9,552 nucleotides of DNA, from the NCBI GenBank assembly GCA_018303225.1, contig JAGVYO010000007.1, positions 1 to 9,552 of the forward strand, in the 5' to 3' direction. The notes under the pieces are model-generated. The model made no database searches and had not been told where the DNA came from. It was given only the letters and a program-made list of their open reading frames with translations. Each line of letters opens with the position of its first letter. The stretch's first letter is position 1. Of the stretch, positions 1 through 5,184 are shown in pieces. A program made the position numbers and the translations under genes. The DNA is from Candidatus Woesearchaeota archaeon (GTDB lineage Archaea > Nanobdellota > Nanobdellia > Woesearchaeales > JAGVYO01).

Positions 1-381
1 GGGACGGTCAACTGGAACGTTCACGACTCGCCGGTAACCGAGGGCATTGCTGAGGACATCACTATGCCGATGTTCAAGGGCAATTACACCTGGAATATCA
101 GCTGCGTAGATACGAGTTTGCTGGCCAACGAAGGCGCTTCTCCGACACGGTCGCTGCGCGTCAACATTTCTGCGGGTGAAGAGGCTTTTATCGACAGCTG
201 CGCGGGCTGGTGCGGGTGGCAGGGATTGAGCGACGGGGTGTGCGAAAATGCCATCAGCAAATGCAACAGCGGCTGCGGGCTTCCTTACAGCCAATCCGAC
301 AACTGTTATGCAGGCTCCAATGTTTCTCAAACCTATTGCTTAGGCGGATCTGAAGCAGACACCTGCTGCTGCAGACCTTAA
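1..381 (+). CDS. C-terminal part of an Ig-like, cysteine-rich surface protein (5' end outside window)
   Basis: The frame is open from the first base of the window to the TAA at 379-381, so this is the last 126 residues of a longer protein. The first 60 residues or so read as a beta-rich Ig-like module (GNYTWNISC, then a spacer, then RSLRVNIS), the pattern of tandem Ig-fold domains in archaeal S-layer and surface proteins. Four N-X-S/T sequons (NYT, NIS, NIS, NVS) suggest N-glycosylation outside the cell. The last 65 residues hold ten cysteines and end in CCCRP, which suggests a disulfide-stabilised terminal domain that I do not recognise. The next gene starts 2 nt downstream, so this protein is probably made together with the pilin-like proteins and may be a secreted substrate or surface partner. 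The first in-frame ATG (64) is internal and is not proposed as the start. Confidence 0.75.
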   Translation, partial: GTVNWNVHDSPVTEGIAEDITMPMFKGNYTWNISCVDTSLLANEGASPTRSLRVNISAGEEAFIDSCAGWCGWQGLSDGVCENAISKCNSGCGLPYSQSDNCYAGSNVSQTYCLGGSEADTCCCRP

Positions 382-383
382 AT

Positions 384-1940
384 ATGAAAAGATCCCAAAT
401 CAGCACAGAATTCCTTTTTTCCATCGGCATAATCATGTTCATCTTCCTTATCCTGCTTGCTTTTATCATGGCACGGCAAAATGATGTGCGCGATACCCAA
501 TCTTTTGTCAACCGGCAGAACGAATGCCTGAAAATTGCGTCGCTGCTGGCTTCGCTTTCCGAAACCGGGGACGGATCTGTTGCCCGGATCGATACGCCTT
601 ACTTCATCACCTTTTTTGAGGACGGCCTTATCAAGGTGGAGGAGATCCTGAACATGTCCCAGGCTGAAACGAAGATTGCGGTGCTGGTTTCTGAGGCCGG
701 CGAAACGAGGCAGACCTTCTACGATACGGTCACCGAGCGCCTGGCACCGGCATGGTATAAGACCTGCTTCAGCGACATCGACAGCGCGGGCTGCCAGTCT
801 TCCGGGGATGACGTAGATTATGCGCTCATCGGGCCGGATCTGGATGATCTGATTGCGGAAATCGGCAATTACAATGTCCTCTACCTGGAGGACTCCCACC
901 TGCAGTACAATGCCCAATACGGCGGCGATACCTACCTGGAAATCCTGGAAAACTGGGTGAGCGACGGCAACATCCTCATCCTCTCGGAGCATTCGATGTG
1001 CCGTGAACAATCCTCGGGCAGCTATCCGTCCACTTCGTACCGCTGCAACCCTTCAGGCTATAATGATGATGTCTGGTCCATTGCGGGCGTTGGGCTGCAT
1101 CAGCTGGGGGGCACATACGGAAATACAGTCACGGTTGTCCAGCAGCCCGACCCTGCCTTCTTTCCAAACCTGGACTTGGGCGAAAATTTTGATTTTGAAG
1201 AGCGTTCCTATATTGAATTTGGAATTTCGCCGGGCACCATAGAATCGGAAGATGCATCGTTGAGCGGCGGTTTCGATGACACCACCAATTGTGTCTGCGA
1301 CACCCCTTCCACGTCGGGCGGCGAATGCATCCGGCATACCGGTTCGACCTCCATAGCGGCCAATGCCACGTTCACGTTCGGCCTGGAAAGCGGAACATAC
1401 GACCTCACGGTACGGTACTGCGGGGAAAGCGACGGGAATGACCAATGGTGGCTCTACCTGAACGGCGTGCAGCAGGACAATTGGATGAGCACAGACGAGG
1501 AGCCGGATTGGCAGGACCGCACGCTTCAGGATGTAGCTTTGAGCAACGGCGATCAAATCCGGATCCGCTGCGACCGGGGCACGAGCAACAGCTACTGCCG
1601 CTCGGATTTTGTTCAATTTACCCTGCAGGAAGAGCAGCCTGCCCAGGAGGTGGTGGCGCAGTACAACAGCAATTCGCAGCCGGCCATCGCGTACTGGGAT
1701 TACGGCAGCGGGAAGGTCTTTTATTTCGGCGACTTCCAGGTGGGCGGCGGGGAGCAGGAAGAGTACTCCAGCATCATCGCGGACCTGATCGAGAAAGCTT
1801 CGGGATATGTGACGCCCAAGAAAAAGACCGAAGCGACCTGCGTAGCGCCGCTGAAAGGACTCTCCTATGAAGTCACCGGAGAGATCGGCCTACGAAATGA
1901 CAAAGGTGTTTTGAGCGTTGAAAATGAGCTTGTCCCGTAA
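384..1940 (+). CDS. Large class III signal-peptide (pilin-like) protein with GATase-1-like domain split by a carbohydrate-binding-like domain
   Basis: This is a 518-residue protein. The N-terminus MKRS|QISTEFLF followed by a hydrophobic helix (about 12-30) is an archaeal class III signal peptide: basic leader, Gln at +1, Glu at +5. It should be cut by an EppA/FlaK-type prepilin peptidase and anchored in the membrane with the rest outside. Residues about 145-260 look like a class I glutamine-amidotransferase/ThuA-type fold (YNVLYLEDSHLQYN, then WVSDGNILILSEHS). The last strand of such folds appears far downstream at 433-452 (AIAYWDYGSGKVFYFGDFQ). Between them, about 285-415, lies a jelly-roll module resembling CBM6/35-like domains (SGTYDLTVRYCG, WWLYLNG, SDFVQFTL) with several cysteines. 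The usual catalytic Cys-His-Glu set is not evident, so the fold may be structural or sugar-binding. It is far larger than ordinary pilins (100-200 residues), as would suit a tip adhesin or minor pilin. The 17-23 nt overlap with the next gene suggests an operon. Confidence 0.8.
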   Translation: MKRSQISTEFLFSIGIIMFIFLILLAFIMARQNDVRDTQSFVNRQNECLKIASLLASLSETGDGSVARIDTPYFITFFEDGLIKVEEILNMSQAETKIAVLVSEAGETRQTFYDTVTERLAPAWYKTCFSDIDSAGCQSSGDDVDYALIGPDLDDLIAEIGNYNVLYLEDSHLQYNAQYGGDTYLEILENWVSDGNILILSEHSMCREQSSGSYPSTSYRCNPSGYNDDVWSIAGVGLHQLGGTYGNTVTVVQQPDPAFFPNLDLGENFDFEERSYIEFGISPGTIESEDASLSGGFDDTTNCVCDTPSTSGGECIRHTGSTSIAANATFTFGLESGTYDLTVRYCGESDGNDQWWLYLNGVQQDNWMSTDEEPDWQDRTLQDVALSNGDQIRIRCDRGTSNSYCRSDFVQFTLQEEQPAQEVVAQYNSNSQPAIAYWDYGSGKVFYFGDFQVGGGEQEEYSSIIADLIEKASGYVTPKKKTEATCVAPLKGLSYEVTGEIGLRNDKGVLSVENELVP

Positions 1941-2409
1941 CGGCCAACTGGTAATATCCGACCTGTTTATTGCGGTATTCGTATTTATGGTCCTTTTAAT
2001 CTCCTCTGTTATAATCTGGGATAAATATTCCGTCCAGCTCAGCGAGGATACGGCCTATAAGGAAATCGGATTGCAGGCTCTGCAGGTTTCGGATCTTCTG
2101 GTGAAGACCCCTGGAATGCCAAACGCCTGGGAGCAGGATCCATCTACTGTGGAGCGCATCGGCCTGGCGAACCACGACCGGAACCTCTCTGAAGAGAAAC
2201 TCAACGCCTTTCTGGCGCTTAATTATAGTGTCGCACGGGATATGCTTTCGCCGCTCCATCACTTTTATTTCCAGCTGAAATACCTGAACGGATCGGATAT
2301 CATTGATCCATACGGAGCTGCTCCCAATGGGACGTTTATTTTTCCGGCCAATCGGTTGGTCCGCTATCACGATGAAGAAGCCATCTTGCGCTTTACGGTT
2401 TGGGAATAA
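1918..2409 (+). CDS. Pilin-like protein with class III signal peptide (TPGxPxxW type)
   Basis: This protein has 163 residues if the TTG at 1918 is used, or 161 from the ATG at 1924. A GGTG at 1905-1908 lies 9 nt before the TTG, which slightly favours that start; both sit inside the upstream gene. The leader SRNG|QLVISDLF and hydrophobic helix (about 13-34) form a class III signal peptide, with Gln at +1 and Asp at +6 where canonical pilins have Glu at +5. After the helix come an amphipathic stretch and the segment KTPGMPNAWEQDP...IGLA, a pattern I associate with archaeal pilin-like proteins that occur next to secretion ATPases. NYS and NGS/NGT-type sequons fit an extracellular location. The likely role is minor pilin or pseudopilin. 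The 3' end overlaps the next gene by 38 nt. Confidence 0.75.
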   Translation: MKMSLSRNGQLVISDLFIAVFVFMVLLISSVIIWDKYSVQLSEDTAYKEIGLQALQVSDLLVKTPGMPNAWEQDPSTVERIGLANHDRNLSEEKLNAFLALNYSVARDMLSPLHHFYFQLKYLNGSDIIDPYGAAPNGTFIFPANRLVRYHDEEAILRFTVWE

Positions 2410-2797
2410 AGGGTTTGTCTTTACCCTTGACGTAGCGATAGCTGTCTTCATCCTTGTGGGCATTCTGGCGATCTCTTCCTTCTATATCAGCCGCACCAAC
2501 GAAGAAAGCCTGTCGCGGATCCAGATGGAGCGCACGGGCAGCGATATCCTGGCATTGGTGGATTACAACGGTGCGCTGGAAAGCCTTTCGACTGATACGC
2601 TGCGGACTTCGCTGAATGTGCTGCTTCCTGCCAACTACCATGCCCGCATCGAGATCAGCGGGGGATCTTTGGAAGGTGCTATTGTGACAGAAACCTCCTT
2701 GCTTCCTTTCCAAAACGAATTTATCGTCACGGCCGAACGATCCTTCCTCAAGGACGGCCAATTTTACAAAGCGAAAATCTACGTGTGGTTGAAATGA
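2372..2797 (+). CDS. Pilin-like protein, G|F-type class III leader
   Basis: This protein has 141 residues from the ATG at 2372. The frame is open further upstream (to 2303), but 2372 gives a sensible basic leader (MKKPSCALRFGNKG) followed at once by FVFTLDVAIAVF and a hydrophobic helix, the layout of a prepilin with a Gly|Phe cleavage site and an acidic residue at +6. The mature part has a helical region (RIQMERTGSDILALVDYNG) and a beta-rich C-terminal half with two candidate strands (YHARIEISGG, FYKAKIYVWLK), as in small archaeal pilins. It overlaps the previous gene by 38 nt and shares an ATGA stop/start with the next. No clear ribosome binding site is seen, so it may depend on translational coupling. 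Its sequence differs enough from the neighbouring pilins to suggest a distinct subunit rather than a duplicate. Function is inferred. Confidence 0.7.
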   Translation: MKKPSCALRFGNKGFVFTLDVAIAVFILVGILAISSFYISRTNEESLSRIQMERTGSDILALVDYNGALESLSTDTLRTSLNVLLPANYHARIEISGGSLEGAIVTETSLLPFQNEFIVTAERSFLKDGQFYKAKIYVWLK

Positions 2798-3579
2798 AGA
2801 AAGGCATGCTGTTCACGGTGCTGATGACGTTTCTGGGACTGGTCTTGCTCGCGTCTGCGGTTCTTCTTTCTTCCAATGCCGGACATTCCGAAGAAATTGC
2901 AGCGCGGATATTCCTTCTTGACCGTGTTTACGAGATCAGCAATTCTATCGAGCGAATGCTTCAGGAGCTGGTTGTTTATTCCGGCGTTTCGATAGCTATA
3001 ACCAACACCACAGTTTCATTTGAGGAGACGTTGCCCAATGCTACTACGCCTTTCAATGCCTCCATGGCCGGCTTCAAGGCGTTTATTGAATCCACCTATC
3101 CTTCTACGCGTGTGAACCTGACGCTTCTGACGACTGCGTTTCCTTTGATCATCACGCCCTACGAGATCAATTACGCGCATAACCAGCTGGGCGGCCGTGA
3201 GATTGTTATTCTGCCCACGGCTGTCAATTTCAACCGGTATTCTGTCAAAGCCACCTTTATAGAGAATATCACCGGCTGTCCAAATGCCGGCACGCACTCG
3301 CCTCCCTTGTACGTGGAGGCCTTCAGCCCTGCGCAGAACTGCCCTTTGAGGGAAGTTGGAGAGGATACCTATCTTTACACCGAATACGGATCATTGCATT
3401 TCGTGATGGAGGGCGGAAAACTTACGATGCGGGTGAATGGGACAGCGGCCCATCTCATCACCAACATAACCTTTACTGCTGACCCAACGACACGGATTGA
3501 AGTATATTATCCGGCGGTGGCATCCATAAATTTCACGGACTTCGGCATCTCTAAGGAAGGAAGAGTCCGTATACAATAA
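2794..3579 (+). CDS. Pilin-like membrane-anchored protein with eight N-glycosylation sequons
   Basis: This protein has 261 residues. I chose the ATG at 2794 because it overlaps the upstream TGA as ATGA and gives the short leader MKKG|MLFTVLMTF; a GTG at 2785 would add three residues. One hydrophobic helix (about 6-26) is followed by an all-extracellular-looking region with a helical start (EEIAARIFLLDRVYEISNSI) and then beta-rich sequence. Eight N-X-S/T sequons (Asn 71, 82, 88, 108, 158, 215, 224, 246) point to a heavily glycosylated surface protein. Cys162 and Cys183 could form one disulfide. Unlike the other three pilin-like proteins, the leader has no acidic residue near +5, which in pilus systems is a trait of certain specialised subunits. 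It is the last gene before the long noncoding gap. Surface location is well supported; the exact role is inferred from its neighbours. Confidence 0.7.
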   Translation: MKKGMLFTVLMTFLGLVLLASAVLLSSNAGHSEEIAARIFLLDRVYEISNSIERMLQELVVYSGVSIAITNTTVSFEETLPNATTPFNASMAGFKAFIESTYPSTRVNLTLLTTAFPLIITPYEINYAHNQLGGREIVILPTAVNFNRYSVKATFIENITGCPNAGTHSPPLYVEAFSPAQNCPLREVGEDTYLYTEYGSLHFVMEGGKLTMRVNGTAAHLITNITFTADPTTRIEVYYPAVASINFTDFGISKEGRVRIQ

Positions 3580-3625
3580 GTTAAGATATTTGGTTCAGCC
3601 GAACGCCACGACAACGGCCGCTGTC

Positions 3626-3644
3626 GGACATGCTCCGCATGTCC
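3626..3644. repeat. Perfect hairpin, 8-bp stem and 3-nt loop
   Basis: GGACATGC, loop TCC, GCATGTCC. A strong GC-containing stem inside the 118-bp inverted-repeat element. Confidence 0.75.
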
Positions 3645-3689
3645 TCGCTCGGCAGCCCGCAACTGGTTACGCCCAGATTGACATGCAAG

Positions 3690-3708
3690 AAGGGGCATGA
3701 AGCCCCTT
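3690..3708. repeat. Perfect hairpin, 7-bp stem and 5-nt loop
   Basis: AAGGGGC, loop ATGAA, GCCCCTT. An alternative outer pairing uses GCAAG (3685-3689) with CTTGC (3706-3710). It has no T-run after it, so it is not a classical terminator. Confidence 0.7.
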
Positions 3709-3745
3709 GCCGTGGCGTTAATGGATAACCCATATAGCCACGGCG

Positions 3746-3770
3746 TGCGACCTTGTGTCGCATTTCTTTT
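3746..3770 (+). terminator. Possible terminator: hairpin followed by a T-rich run
   Basis: TGCGAC, loop CTTGT, GTCGCA (3746-3762) is followed by TTTCTTTT (3763-3770). Archaeal termination depends mainly on T-rich tracts in the non-template strand, so the T-run matters more than the stem. It lies 167 nt downstream of the last pilin-like gene and could end that operon. The same hairpin may simply belong to the repeat cluster. Confidence 0.4.
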
Positions 3771-3779
3771 GCTCAATCT

Positions 3780-3826
3780 CTCAGAAACTTTGTTTCTGAG
3801 GATGCTCAGAAATCTTCGATTTCTGA
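3780..3826. repeat. Two tandem hairpins of the CAGAAAY family
   Basis: First: CTCAGAAAC, loop TTT, GTTTCTGAG (3780-3800; 9-bp stem). Second: TCAGAAATC, loop TTC, GATTTCTGA (3806-3826; 9-bp stem). They are spaced by 5 nt and nearly identical in stem sequence, so they look like copies of one unit. Confidence 0.8.
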
Positions 3827-3905
3827 CATTTTCGTAAAAGATTGGGCGCAACCCCAGCCTCGCCAGCGCCGTCGTGGCGTGCGATGAGCCGGGGGACGTC
3901 CTGCA

Positions 3906-3950
3906 CAGAAATCGCAGATTTCTGGCATCCTAGAAATCTTTGGATTTCTA
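3906..3950. repeat. Two further AGAAATC hairpins, same family
   Basis: CAGAAATC, loop GCA, GATTTCTG (3906-3924) and TAGAAATC, loop TTTG, GATTTCTA (3931-3950), each with an 8-bp perfect stem. With the pair at 3780-3826 they make four related hairpins in about 170 nt. Loop sequences differ while stems are kept, which suggests that the stem is what matters. Confidence 0.8.
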
Positions 3951-3971
3951 TGACTTACGGGGTGGCGAATA

Positions 3972-3990
3972 GGTTTTGCGGAGCAAAACC
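3972..3990. repeat. Perfect hairpin GGTTTTGC/GCAAAACC
   Basis: Eight-bp stem with a GGA loop. It is followed by a weaker CGCC/GGCG stem (3998-4011). These are the last hairpins before the AT-rich promoter stretch. Confidence 0.7.
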
Positions 3991-4090
3991 GCCGCACCGC
4001 CATAGACGGCGCTAACGTTTCACCTTAATCCTTTTCCAATAAGTTACCATTCCTTAATTAAGACATAGATTTAAAATGGTCTTTCTGCGT

Positions 4091-4100
4091 GATTTAAAGA
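4091..4100 (+). promoter_or_regulatory. Candidate archaeal TATA box for the secretion operon (leaderless start)
   Basis: TTTAAA at 4093-4098 in the context GATTTAAAGA is centred about 25 nt upstream of the ATG at 4120, the usual distance from TATA box to transcription start in archaea. No ribosome binding site precedes the ATG, so the transcript is probably leaderless. A second GATTTAAAA at 4068-4076 is a possible alternative box. Confidence 0.5.
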
Positions 4101-4102
4101 AG

Positions 4103-4114
4103 TAGATATATCTA
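4103..4114. promoter_or_regulatory. 12-bp perfect palindrome at the operon start, possible operator
   Basis: TAGATATATCTA is a perfect palindrome lying between the candidate TATA box and the ATG, ending 5 nt before the start codon. A dimeric DNA-binding protein bound here would block initiation. The first gene of the operon encodes a winged-helix domain, so autoregulation is a possible but untested reading. AT-rich palindromes also arise by chance. Confidence 0.35.
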
Positions 4115-4119
4115 TAAAA

Positions 4120-5184
4120 ATGGCTACCAAAAAATCTCTCCCTTTCCCAAAAAACAGGATCCAGACAGCCCTGGAGATCGTGTTCGGCCTCAGCGTGCTG
4201 GCTGCGCTGTTCTTCCTCTTCAGCGGGAGAGGGCATTTTGTTTTCTTCCTGTCCCTTTTTTTCATTGTTCTTCTGATGCTGGAATACCTATGGTATCAGC
4301 TCCGGAAGAAAATCCATCCTTCCAAGAACCGCTCCAGGAAACCGATACGCAGGATTTCTTCCGTGAAGAAGTCTCATAAAAAGATCCTGCCTGCAAAAAA
4401 GAAACAGACACCCCTGCCTGCGAATCTGAAGAAGGCTCTCCTCTATCATCTCCTGTTCCTTGTTTCCATCCTTGTGATCCTTGCCGGCTATGTCTTCAGC
4501 GAATGGATTACAGCTGTCCTGGGTATTGCGCTCATGGGCCTTTCTCTCGTCGCCTACCGGATGGTCAGAAAATCGCTGCCTTCTTCCCGCATCGTGGAGA
4601 AGAAAAAGGAGACAGACAGGAAAACCTCTTCTCTCAAACAGGAACATCTGCAGAAGGAGCTGGATGCGCTGTTTTCTGCGCAAAAGACAGCCCTGGGGGA
4701 GGAGCGGGAGGAACGAAAACGGTACAAGGCGCTCCAGAAGAAGATCAATGCCGAGGAACGGAAGCACCGGTTTGAACAATGGAGGAAAAAATGGGCCGAG
4801 CGCCGGAAAGAGCGCAAAGCGCGGAGAGAGCAATTGCGGGTCGAGCGCGCCAAGAAACGCCTTGAGAACCTGCAGAAGGAGCGCGAGAAGCTTGTCCAGA
4901 AAGAAAAGACGCTGAGCGAGATGAAAAAAACCCGGGACGAGCTGTCCGGCCTTCAGGAAACGAAGCTGCACATCCAGTCGACCAGCAAATACCAGACCGA
5001 TCTGGATCGGCTGATGGAGATGGTGCAGAAATACACGATTGTCAAGCTGTCCGAGGCAGCCACGATCTTCCAGGTAAGCATCCGCACCATCGAGGACTGG
5101 GCCCGCATCCTGGAATCTCATAACCTTATCCGGATCCACTACCCTGCATTTGGGGAGCCTGAACTTCGTAAGGTGAACCGCTGA
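4120..5184 (+). CDS. Four-TM, coiled-coil, winged-helix protein at the head of the secretion operon
   Basis: This protein has 354 residues in three parts. Two hydrophobic hairpins (about 15-58 and 105-147) are separated by a very basic cytoplasmic-looking linker (62-100, rich in Lys and Arg). A long, highly charged coiled coil covers about 160-285. The C-terminal 60 residues (about 290-350) read as a winged helix-turn-helix: KLSEAATIFQVSIRTIEDWA as the HTH pair, then ILESHNLIRIHYPAFGEPEL as helix and wing. The topology places the coiled coil and wHTH in the cytoplasm. It directly precedes the ATPase (TGATG overlap), so it may couple to the motor, scaffold the platform, or act as a membrane-bound regulator. 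Known archaellum regulators ArnR/ArnR1 also combine wHTH and TM segments, but this layout differs and no homology is claimed. The start follows the TATA box spacing; no alternative upstream start exists. Confidence 0.75.
   Translation: MATKKSLPFPKNRIQTALEIVFGLSVLAALFFLFSGRGHFVFFLSLFFIVLLMLEYLWYQLRKKIHPSKNRSRKPIRRISSVKKSHKKILPAKKKQTPLPANLKKALLYHLLFLVSILVILAGYVFSEWITAVLGIALMGLSLVAYRMVRKSLPSSRIVEKKKETDRKTSSLKQEHLQKELDALFSAQKTALGEEREERKRYKALQKKINAEERKHRFEQWRKKWAERRKERKARREQLRVERAKKRLENLQKEREKLVQKEKTLSEMKKTRDELSGLQETKLHIQSTSKYQTDLDRLMEMVQKYTIVKLSEAATIFQVSIRTIEDWARILESHNLIRIHYPAFGEPELRKVNR
5171..5176 (+). promoter_or_regulatory. Ribosome binding site for the secretion ATPase
   Basis: AGGTGA ends 7 nt before the ATG at 5184 and matches the archaeal anti-Shine-Dalgarno. 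It lies inside the upstream gene and supports the overlapping start. Confidence 0.7.

Larger units (their letters stand above)
3602..3719. repeat. 118-bp element bounded by 9-bp perfect inverted repeats
   Basis: AACGCCACG at 3602-3610 is the exact reverse complement of CGTGGCGTT at 3711-3719. Three smaller hairpins lie inside: CGACA/TGTCG (3609-3626), GGACATGC/GCATGTCC (3626-3644) and AAGGGGC/GCCCCTT (3690-3708). A related CGTGGCGT occurs again at 3873-3880. The shape could be one folded RNA or DNA domain, or a small mobile repeat. No flanking direct repeat is obvious. Confidence 0.7.
3580..4119 (+). other. 540-nt noncoding, hairpin-dense intergenic region
   Basis: No convincing gene was found here. 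The short minus-strand frames have no recognisable domain and run through the inverted repeats. About 3601-4012 is GC-rich and carries at least eight short perfect inverted repeats with 3-8 nt loops, several arranged in pairs and nested in longer inverted repeats. From about 4021 the sequence turns AT-rich and becomes the promoter region of the next operon. It does not resemble tRNA, rRNA, SRP RNA or RNase P RNA by eye. It could be a structured RNA, a small non-autonomous element, a terminator cluster, or an accumulation of repeats. The individual elements are listed separately. Confidence 0.8.

Noticed and set aside
378..1010. Minus-strand frame of 210 codons opposite the large pilin-like gene
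   Set aside because: The plus strand carries a convincing signal peptide and domains, and the minus frame shows no recognisable motif.
3780..3950. CRISPR array
   Set aside because: The four related hairpins are too short and too unevenly spaced, with no uniform repeat of 24-37 nt and no spacers.
3507..4003. Minus-strand open frames of 60-114 codons across the intergenic region
   Set aside because: They run straight through inverted repeats, have odd composition with no domain-like pattern, and one starts inside an opposite-strand gene. They are best explained as chance frames in GC-rich DNA.
3602..4015. Integron attC-like sites (AAC...GTT ends around folded imperfect repeats)
   Set aside because: The ends around 3602-3719 fit neither RYYYAAC nor GTTRRRY fully in either direction, no gene cassette lies between copies, and no integrase is present.
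3580..4020. tRNA, rRNA, SRP RNA or RNase P RNA
   Set aside because: No T-loop, cloverleaf, conserved rRNA tracts, or RNase P or SRP core motifs could be recognised by eye on either strand.
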